DNA of 19,825 nt from JBJXHB01 sp046160725 (GTDB lineage: Bacteria; Pseudomonadota; Gammaproteobacteria; Burkholderiales; Burkholderiaceae_C), in the NCBI GenBank assembly GCA_046160725.1, contig JBJXHB010000345.1, positions 1 through 19,825 of the forward strand, in the 5' to 3' direction. Under the pieces are notes generated by a model, which saw only the letters and a list, made by a program, of their open reading frames with translations, did no database searches and had not been told where the DNA came from. A program made the position numbers and the translations under genes. Shown piece after piece: positions 14,238 to 19,825 of the stretch (its first letter is position 1; each line of letters begins with the position of its first letter).

Positions 14238-15443
14238 TCACGGCGCCGTCTCCGCCACCGTCTGCAGGTGCTCATGCAGCACACGGCCGAGGATGGCCAC
14301 GCCGTCGGCGATCTCCTGCGGCGTCAGTGTGACAAAGGACAGCCGCATGGCCCGCGGGTCCGGCGACTGGGCATAGAAGGCCGCGCCAGGGACGAAGGCC
14401 ACGCCCGCGTCCACCGCCTTGGGCAGCAGCGCCAGGGCGTCGCAGCCTTCGGGCAGGCGGATCCAGAAGAACATGCCGCCCTTCGGCACCAGCCAGCGGC
14501 TGCCCTCGGGCAGGTGTCGCTCCAGGGCAGCCGCCATCGCATCGCGCTGGGCTTTGTAGCGGGCGCGGATGGTCGGCACGTGGGTGTCAAGAAAGCCATT
14601 GCGGATGACCTCATGCACCACGCGCTGGTTGAAGCCCGGCGTGTGCAGGTCGGCCGCCTGCTTGGCCTGCAGCAGCTTGGGATACAGCGCCGGCGGCGCC
14701 ACCAGATAACCCAAGCGGAAGCCCGGCGTCAGCACCTTGGAAAACGAGCCGAGGTAGATCACGCCCTCCGGCCAGCGCGAGGCCAGTGCCCGGGGCGGCG
14801 GCTCGTCGAACCACAGGTCGCCATAGGGGTTGTCCTCGACCAGCGGCACACCGGCGGCCTGGGCAGCGGCCACCAGGTCGACGCGACGGGTCTCGGACAT
14901 CACCCGCCCGGTGGGGTTCTGGAAGTTCGGCAGCAGGTAGGCAAAGCGCGTGCCCGGCGCGTCGTGCGGCAGCGCCCGGATCGCCTGCGGCAGCGGCCCT
15001 TCGTCGTCGCAGGCCAGGCTGACGATGTTCGGCTCGAAGGGGTTGAAGGCCTGCAGCGCGCCGAGGTAGGTCGGGGTCTCCACCGCCACCGGCGTGCCGG
15101 CGTCGATCATCACCTTGGCCACCAGGTCCAGGCCCTGCTGCGAGCCGGTGGTGACCAACACCTGCGCCGGGTCGACCTGCATGCCCTGCCCGGCCAGGTG
15201 TGCCGCGACCCACTCCCGCAGCGGAGCAAAACCCTCGCTGGCCGCGTACTGCAGGGCCTGCCGCGGCGCGTCGGCCAGCACCGTCGCGCAGCCGGCAGCG
15301 ATCGCCTCCACCGGAAAGGTGTCGGCGCTGGGCAGCCCGCCGGCCATCGACAGCACGCCGGGCCGCTCGGTCACCTTGAGGATCTCGCGGATGATGGACG
15401 GGTTCATGCGCGCGCTGCGGCGCGCCTGGTTCCACAGGCTCAT
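14238..15443 (-). CDS. PLP-dependent aminotransferase (class I/II, 2-aminoadipate aminotransferase-like)
   Basis: A 401-residue fold-type I aminotransferase. Motifs in order are SMAGGLPSADTFP (32-44), TTGSQQGLDLVAKV (98-111), NFQNPTGRVM (173-182), VEDNPYGDL (202-210), and SFSKVLTPGFRLGYL with PLP lysine Lys236 and Arg243. The pattern GGLPS...QQGLDL is that of the LysN/2-aminoadipate and MocR-related group, which often has broad substrates (aminoadipate, branched or aromatic amino acids). The ATG at 15443 has AAGGA 8-9 bases upstream and overlaps the stop of the transporter gene by 4 bases (15440-15443), so the two are coupled. The dehydratase-like gene follows after 58 bases. The amino acid used cannot be read from sequence. 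Confidence 0.94.
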   Translation of the reverse strand: MSLWNQARRSARMNPSIIREILKVTERPGVLSMAGGLPSADTFPVEAIAAGCATVLADAPRQALQYAASEGFAPLREWVAAHLAGQGMQVDPAQVLVTTGSQQGLDLVAKVMIDAGTPVAVETPTYLGALQAFNPFEPNIVSLACDDEGPLPQAIRALPHDAPGTRFAYLLPNFQNPTGRVMSETRRVDLVAAAQAAGVPLVEDNPYGDLWFDEPPPRALASRWPEGVIYLGSFSKVLTPGFRLGYLVAPPALYPKLLQAKQAADLHTPGFNQRVVHEVIRNGFLDTHVPTIRARYKAQRDAMAAALERHLPEGSRWLVPKGGMFFWIRLPEGCDALALLPKAVDAGVAFVPGAAFYAQSPDPRAMRLSFVTLTPQEIADGVAILGRVLHEHLQTVAETAP

Positions 15444-16408
15444 GTCGGTTTCCTTGGCGGGACGGGTCCATGGGGCGTCGGCTGCGCAGCGCGACGCGAA
15501 AACAGAATCGTGGCCACGATGGCCAGCGTGAAGACGACGGTGGCGGCATCAAGGGTCTCGCCCAGCAGGGGCACCGAGAACCAGATCGCCAGGAAGGGTT
15601 GGAGCAGCTGCACCTGGCTGATGCGCACGGTGCCGCCGCTGGCCAGCGCGCGGTACCAGGCAAAGAAGCCCAGCCACATCGAAAACACGCCCAGGTAGGC
15701 CAGCGCCCACCACGATGACGCCTGAGCTGGCTGCGCGGGCCAGGTCCAGGCGGTCATCGGCAGGGTCAGGGGCAAGGACAGCACCAGCACCCAGCAGATC
15801 ACCGCATGCGGTGGCAGGCCGGGCGACGACAGCTGAGCGCCACGAACATAGCCATAGCCACCGGACAGCACCGCCAGCAGCAGCAGCCCGTCGGCGGCCT
15901 GCAGCCGGGCACCACCATGCCAGGCCGCGAAGGCCAGCACCAGCGCCAGCCCGACCACCGCCGCGGCCCAGAAGGCGGCGGGCATGCGCTGGCGCAGCAA
16001 CACGGCGCCGATCACCGCCGTGGCCATCGGCATCACGCCGGTGACCACCGCCGCATGCGACGCGTCCACCTGCCGCAGGGCCAGCGCCAGGAAAAGCGGG
16101 AACCCAACCACCACGCCCACGGCCGTCGCGGCCAGGCCGCGCCACTGTGGCGCATCGGGCCAGCGGCTGCGGGCCATGGCGCCGGTGGCACCCAGCCAGG
16201 CCAGGGACAGAACGCCGGCCAAGGCGGCGCGGCCGAAGGTGACGAAGCCGGCGTCCAGCTGCGGCGCCGCCTCCGGGCCGACGGCCATGCGCGTCAGCGG
16301 CAGTGTCAGCGCGAAGATCACCACGCCCAGCAGGCCCAGCAGCCAGGCGCTGACCGGCCTGGTGGCGGCCAGGTCGGGCGGGGCGACGGCGGCGGGCGTG
16401 GACGACAT
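15440..16408 (-). CDS. EamA/DMT family transporter
   Basis: A 322-residue membrane protein with about ten hydrophobic segments in two EamA repeats: the first begins WLLGLLGVVIFALTLPLTRMA (22-42), the second near GLLLLAVLSGGYGYVRGA. The end of repeat two has SQVQLLQPFLAIWFSVPLLGE, the characteristic DMT helix-loop with Gly-Glu. The family includes many amino-acid and metabolite exporters of the inner membrane. It is the first gene of a minus-strand operon and is divergent from the MocR regulator, a frequent pairing for EamA exporters. TAGACT on the minus strand ends 9 bases before the ATG and could be a leaderless -10 element. The substrate is unknown, but an amino acid or derivative fits the operon. 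Confidence 0.94.
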   Translation of the reverse strand: MSSTPAAVAPPDLAATRPVSAWLLGLLGVVIFALTLPLTRMAVGPEAAPQLDAGFVTFGRAALAGVLSLAWLGATGAMARSRWPDAPQWRGLAATAVGVVVGFPLFLALALRQVDASHAAVVTGVMPMATAVIGAVLLRQRMPAAFWAAAVVGLALVLAFAAWHGGARLQAADGLLLLAVLSGGYGYVRGAQLSSPGLPPHAVICWVLVLSLPLTLPMTAWTWPAQPAQASSWWALAYLGVFSMWLGFFAWYRALASGGTVRISQVQLLQPFLAIWFSVPLLGETLDAATVVFTLAIVATILFSRRAAQPTPHGPVPPRKPT

Positions 16409-16444
16409 GGCCGGCGCAGTCTAGGTCGCACAGTGAGCTCGGGT

Positions 16445-16500
16445 CCAGTACACTAGTCAATACAGATCGACACTCTGTACTGGTTCCGTGTCCAGTACAG
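16445..16500. promoter_or_regulatory. probable MocR operator: three CCAGTACA motifs
   Basis: The octamer CCAGTACA occurs at 16445-16452 and 16492-16499 on the plus strand and inverted (TGTACTGG) at 16476-16483. The last two form a perfect inverted repeat with 9-bp arms (CTGTACTGG and CCAGTACAG) and an 8-base spacer. The stretch is far more AT-rich than its surroundings and lies between the divergent regulator and transporter genes. A minus-strand TTGACT (about 16454-16459) could be a -35 element for the transporter. Control of both genes by the MocR protein is inferred from position. Confidence 0.7.
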
Positions 16501-16514
16501 ACCAACCCCCACCC

Positions 16515-17933
16515 ATGCACCCTTCGCCCGTGATCGACGCGCCGATGACCCGCCTGACCCGTGCCGAGACGCTGGCGCAGCAGGTGGCCCAGCGCATCAC
16601 CCAAGGCGCCCTGCCGCCGGGCAGCCGCCTGCCGTCGGTGCGCGACTGCGCGCGCCTGCAGGGCCTGAGTGCCAGCACCGTGGTCGCGGCCTACGACCGG
16701 CTGCAGGCACAGGGCCTGGTCGAGGCCCAGCGGCAGCGCGGCTTCTTCGTGCGGCAGACGCGGCCGGCACGGGCCGCGGCCGGCCTGCCGCGCCCGCAGA
16801 TGGACGCCCCGGTCGATGCCAGTGCGCTGATCCGCGGCATGTTCCAGGGCGGCCTGGGCCAGATCGGCCCCGGCCTGGGCACGCTGCCGCCGGCCTGGTT
16901 GGACGAGGCCCTGGTGCGCCGTGCCCTGCGCCAGGCCATGGCCCATGCCGCCGACGCCCTGCGCTACGGCGACCCGGCCGGCGAGCGGGTGCTGCGCGAC
17001 GCGCTGTCGCAGCGGCTGTCGGCCGACCTGGGCATTGCCGCCACACCGGCGCAGGTCGTCACCACCCAGGGTGCCACGCAGGCCCTGGACCTGGTCGTGC
17101 GCAGCCTGCTCAAGCCCGGCGACGCAGTACTGGTGGACGAGCCCGGCTGGGCGGTGGAGTTCGCCCGCCTGACCCGCCTGGGCATGCGCCTGCTGCCGGT
17201 GCCGCGCGGCCCGGCAGGGCCTGACCTGGCGGTGATGCAGCGCCTGCTGGAGCAGCACCGGCCGCGGCTGTACACGACGGTGTCGGTGCTGCACAACCCG
17301 ACCGGCGCGTCGCTGTCGCTGGCCGCGGCGCACCAGGTGCTGCGGTTGGCCGAGGCCCATGACCTGACCATCGTCGAGGACGACACCTACGCCTGGCTGG
17401 CGCCGTCCCATGCGCCGCGCCTGTCGGCCCTGGACGGCCTGCGCCGCACGATCTACATCTCCGGCTTCTCCAAGATCCTGGCGCCGAACTGGCGCGTCGG
17501 CTTCCTGGCCGCGGCTCCGGCCCTGGCGGCCGAGCTGGTGGACGCCAAGATGATCGCGGGGCTGACCACGCCGGGCCTGCAGGAGCGGGCTGTGGCCTGG
17601 TGCCTGGAACAGGGCCTGCTGCGCCGCCATGCCGAGCGGGTGGTGACGCGGCTGGCCGCGGCACGCACTCGGGCGGTGCGGCTGGCCCAGTCCCATGGCT
17701 GCACGCTCGCGGCGCCACCGGCGGGGCTGTTCGGCTGGGTCGACGCCGGCGTCGACACCGAGGTGCTGGCGCAGAAGCTGGCAGCCCAGGGCTGGCTGAC
17801 GGCGCCGGGCCGCCTGTTCCACGCCGGGTCAGCGCCGGCCACGCGCATGCGCATCAATTTCGCGACCGCTCAGGATGCCCGCTTCTGGGCCGCCTTCGGC
17901 GCCGCCCGCCGGACCTTGCCGGACGTGGCCTGA
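16515..17933 (+). CDS. MocR/PdxR-type GntR regulator with aminotransferase domain
   Basis: A 472-residue fusion of an N-terminal GntR winged-helix domain (about residues 16-81: LAQQVAQRITQGALPPGSRL, LPSVRD, STVVAAYDRLQAQGLVEA) and a fold-type I aminotransferase-like domain (about 120-465) that senses PLP or an amino-acid-PLP adduct. The latter keeps HNPTG (260-264), EDDTY (288-292) and SGFSKILAPNWRVGFL with PLP lysine Lys320. The start is uncertain: GTG at 16488, ATG at 16515 and ATG at 16545 all fit. 16515 is chosen because 16488 would put the start inside the operator; none has a ribosome binding site. It is divergent from the EamA-aminotransferase-dehydratase-PhzF operon, its likely target, and probably also controls itself. 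A hairpin terminator overlaps its stop. Confidence 0.93.
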   Translation: MHPSPVIDAPMTRLTRAETLAQQVAQRITQGALPPGSRLPSVRDCARLQGLSASTVVAAYDRLQAQGLVEAQRQRGFFVRQTRPARAAAGLPRPQMDAPVDASALIRGMFQGGLGQIGPGLGTLPPAWLDEALVRRALRQAMAHAADALRYGDPAGERVLRDALSQRLSADLGIAATPAQVVTTQGATQALDLVVRSLLKPGDAVLVDEPGWAVEFARLTRLGMRLLPVPRGPAGPDLAVMQRLLEQHRPRLYTTVSVLHNPTGASLSLAAAHQVLRLAEAHDLTIVEDDTYAWLAPSHAPRLSALDGLRRTIYISGFSKILAPNWRVGFLAAAPALAAELVDAKMIAGLTTPGLQERAVAWCLEQGLLRRHAERVVTRLAAARTRAVRLAQSHGCTLAAPPAGLFGWVDAGVDTEVLAQKLAAQGWLTAPGRLFHAGSAPATRMRINFATAQDARFWAAFGAARRTLPDVA

Positions 17934-17950
17934 TCGGGCCCTCGATCAGG
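17929..17950 (+). terminator. hairpin terminator after the MocR gene
   Basis: CCTGATCG and CGATCAGG form a perfect 8-bp stem (17929-17936, 17943-17950) with a 6-base loop. The left arm includes the TGA stop codon. The stem is followed by GTATTTCC, a short T-rich tail, as in a weak intrinsic terminator. Confidence 0.6.
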
Positions 17951-18035
17951 GTATTTCCGGGTCATCGAGCCCCCTCAACCGGGTGGGGTGTGGCTCGGGG
18001 GCCGGCCCTTACCATCCGCGACTCCCGTTACATCC

Positions 18036-18785
18036 ATGCAAGCCCCCTTTCCATCCACGCTGCAGCACGGCGAGCCGGAGCTGATGCGCGCCAGCGAGTT
18101 CCAGCGTTACCTGGACGAGCTGGAGCCGGAGGCTGCCGAGGCCGCCAACACCCGGCTGACCTCGCTGTCGCCGTCACTGCTGCAGGACCTGCTGCGCTTC
18201 GAGGCCGAAGGCCAGCGTGGCGATGTGCTGGGCGTGCTGGCCGCGGCCATGCGCCATGGCCAGTCCTTGACCGTGCACCTGCGCAGCGGGCGTAATGTCG
18301 TGCCGTTGACGGTGTTCCCACGCCAGAAGCTGGCCCATTGCCCGATCGAGATGGACCGCTTCCTGGCCGGCGACCTGGCCGGCCTTGAGGTGATGCAGGT
18401 CGAGCGAGCGGTGTTGCGCCCGCCCGGCGACCGCCAGCGTGCCCTGATCGGTGACGCCGGCCTGTATGCACCGGTCGACCCGCTGCTGTGGCTGATGGCG
18501 CTGCGTGGCGCCCGTGCCGAGCTGTTGCCCGAGCTGGCCGGACAGGCCGCCTACCGGGTGTCGCCCGGCCTGCACCTGCGCGGCCTGCCGATGACGCCTG
18601 AGCTGGCCGCCGCGGTGTCGCGCCTGCGCCGCGCCACCAGCAACCTGCGCGATGTCGCGGCATGGCCCGGCCTGGACCGCGAGCGTGCCTGCCGGCTGCT
18701 CAATGCGCTGTACGTGAAGGCCGGCCTGATCGTCAGCCGCACGCATCCGGCGGCCACCAACGAGGGTTGGGCCGGCTACCGCTGA
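18036..18785 (+). CDS. conserved-looking hypothetical protein with possible winged-helix C-terminus
   Basis: A 249-residue soluble protein that I cannot assign to a named family. The ATG at 18036 is preferred because the upstream extension falls into the intergenic region; no ribosome binding site is visible. The N-terminal half contains a charged helical stretch (about 17-60: RASEFQRYLDELEPEAAEAAN) and an alpha/beta-like middle (SLTVHLRSGRNVVPLTVFP, LEVMQVERAVLRP). The last 60 residues read like a winged helix: ELAAAVSRLRRATSNLRDV, then WPGLDRERACRLLNALYVKAGLIVSR, similar to C-terminal helices of DUF4388-type proteins. No signal peptide, membrane segment or catalytic motif is present. A regulatory or scaffold role is a guess. 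It is convergent with the uup-like gene, 15 bases apart. Confidence 0.8.
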   Translation: MQAPFPSTLQHGEPELMRASEFQRYLDELEPEAAEAANTRLTSLSPSLLQDLLRFEAEGQRGDVLGVLAAAMRHGQSLTVHLRSGRNVVPLTVFPRQKLAHCPIEMDRFLAGDLAGLEVMQVERAVLRPPGDRQRALIGDAGLYAPVDPLLWLMALRGARAELLPELAGQAAYRVSPGLHLRGLPMTPELAAAVSRLRRATSNLRDVAAWPGLDRERACRLLNALYVKAGLIVSRTHPAATNEGWAGYR

Positions 18786-18800
18786 GCACGGCCGCGGCCG

Positions 18801-19825
18801 TCACGGCGCCGCGCTGATCGCCTCCCAGCGCTCCAGCGCCGCCATCAACTCGGTCTCGATCGCGTCGAAGCGGTCCTTCAGCGCCGCCACCTGCTGCGGC
18901 TCGTTCTGGTACAGGTCGGCGCTGCCCAGGCGCTCGCCGATGGCACGCTGCTCGGCCTCCAGCGCCTCGATGCGGCCGGGCAGCTCGTCCAGCTCACGCT
19001 GCTCCTTGAAGCTCAGCCGCCGCCGCCGCGCAGCACCGGCCGGCGCGGCCACGCTGTCGGCTGCGGGCAGAGGAGGCGGCGATGCAACGCTGGGCGGCGG
19101 CACTGCAGGTGGCGCGCCGCGGCCACGTTGCAGCAGCCAGTCCTCGATGCCACCCTCGTATTCCCGCCACATCCCAGGTGAGCGCTCACCCTCGCTGACG
19201 ATCAGGCTGGTCACCACGTTGTCAAGGAACCGCCGGTCGTGGCTGACCAGGAAGACGGTGCCGTCATACTGCGCCAACAGCTCCTCCAGCAGCTCCAGCG
19301 TCTCGATGTCCAGGTCGTTGGTCGGCTCGTCCAGCACCAGCAGATTGGCGGGCCGGGCAAACAGCCGGGCCAGCAGCAGCCGGTTGCGCTCGCCGCCGGA
19401 CAGCGTGCGCACCGGCGACTGCGCGCGCTGCGGCGGGAACAGGAACTTGCCCAGATAGCTGGCCACATGCTGTCGGCTGCTGCCGATCTCGATCCAGTCA
19501 CCGCCCGGGCTGATGGTGTCGGCCAGCGTGGCGTCCTCCTCCAGGGTGGTCCGCAGCTGGTCGAAATACGCCACCTGCAGCCCGGTGCCCAGCCGCACGC
19601 GGCCGGCGTCGGGCGCCAGCTGGCCGAGCAGCATTTTCAGCAGCGTGGTCTTGCCGGCGCCGTTCGGGCCGACGATGCCGATCTTGTCGCCGCGCAGCAA
19701 GGTGGCGCTGAACCCGTCGACCACCACCTTGTCGCCGAAGGCCTTGCGCACGCCTTCCAGCTCGGCCACCAGCTTGCCGCCGGCCGCGCCGCGGTCCAGC
19801 TCCAGCCGCACCTGGCCGACCCGGG
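18801..19825 (-). CDS. uup: ABC-F ATPase, Uup-like (3' part; gene runs past the window end)
   Basis: The C-terminal about 340 residues of an ABC-F protein; the 5' part lies beyond 19825, since the frame is open to the window edge (RVGQVRLELDRG) and no first ATPase domain is present. The visible second ATPase domain has Walker A GPNGAGKTT (about 19644-19670), signature LSGGE (about 19389-19403), Walker B LLVLDEPTNDLD and the switch SHDRRFLDNV. A Pro/Ala-rich linker of about 45 residues follows, then a C-terminal coiled coil (RRRLSFKEQRELDELPGRIEALEAEQ and on), which is the DNA-binding extension of Uup. ABC-F proteins of this type act on ribosomes and Uup also affects precise excision of transposons. 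Uup is favoured over EttA or YheS by that tail. Confidence 0.93.
   Translation of the reverse strand, partial: RVGQVRLELDRGAAGGKLVAELEGVRKAFGDKVVVDGFSATLLRGDKIGIVGPNGAGKTTLLKMLLGQLAPDAGRVRLGTGLQVAYFDQLRTTLEEDATLADTISPGGDWIEIGSSRQHVASYLGKFLFPPQRAQSPVRTLSGGERNRLLLARLFARPANLLVLDEPTNDLDIETLELLEELLAQYDGTVFLVSHDRRFLDNVVTSLIVSEGERSPGMWREYEGGIEDWLLQRGRGAPPAVPPPSVASPPPLPAADSVAAPAGAARRRRLSFKEQRELDELPGRIEALEAEQRAIGERLGSADLYQNEPQQVAALKDRFDAIETELMAALERWEAISAAP

Noticed and set aside
14236..14248. GGTCACGGCGCCG here and GTCACGGCGCCG at 18800-18811, similar to the palindrome at 10478
   Set aside because: Both are the ends of minus-strand genes (codons for Ala-Pro or similar followed by TGA) and lack the second arm; the resemblance is by composition.

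Overview
The window is very GC-rich DNA with dense, short-spaced genes. It looks like chromosome from a betaproteobacterium of the order Burkholderiales, probably of the Rubrivivax/Leptothrix/Ideonella kind. That is inferred from protein families and style (ZnuD-like receptor, long acetyl-CoA hydrolase, AlkB, a PEP-CTERM protein, YchJ family, MocR regulator) and not from any marker gene. No rRNA, tRNA, insertion sequence, phage gene or CRISPR array was seen.

Left part (1-7258): a small conserved hypothetical gene is divergent from a SRAP/YedK-type DNA-protein crosslink protein. Next, on the minus strand, come a small His-containing membrane or periplasmic protein and a ZnuD-like TonB-dependent receptor, a probable zinc or other metal uptake unit. 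An array of four phased small inverted repeats lies between them. On the plus strand follow a 710-residue acetyl-CoA hydrolase/transferase, a YchJ-family SEC-C protein and a proline-rich orphan protein.

Middle part (7285-12198): an OmpR-type regulator and histidine kinase with overlapping genes lie downstream of a PEP-CTERM, spondin-domain secreted protein. That protein gene is divergent from an AlkB alkane hydroxylase gene, and the shared intergenic region carries a perfect 18-bp palindrome inside a set of helically phased half-sites. A stand-alone receiver protein follows, convergent with alkB.

Right part (12304-19825): a MocR/GntR-aminotransferase regulator is divergent from a four-gene minus-strand operon: EamA transporter, PLP aminotransferase, threonine dehydratase-like gene and PhzF-like isomerase. 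Three copies of an 8-bp motif sit between regulator and operon and are probably the regulator's binding sites. The dehydratase gene is interrupted by an in-frame amber codon. The window ends with a hypothetical protein with a possible winged-helix C-terminus and the 3' part of a Uup-like ABC-F ATPase gene.

The points most worth checking are the amber codon in the dehydratase, the hairpin array before the metal receptor, and the two operator-like regions. I found no clear new defence or mobile system.
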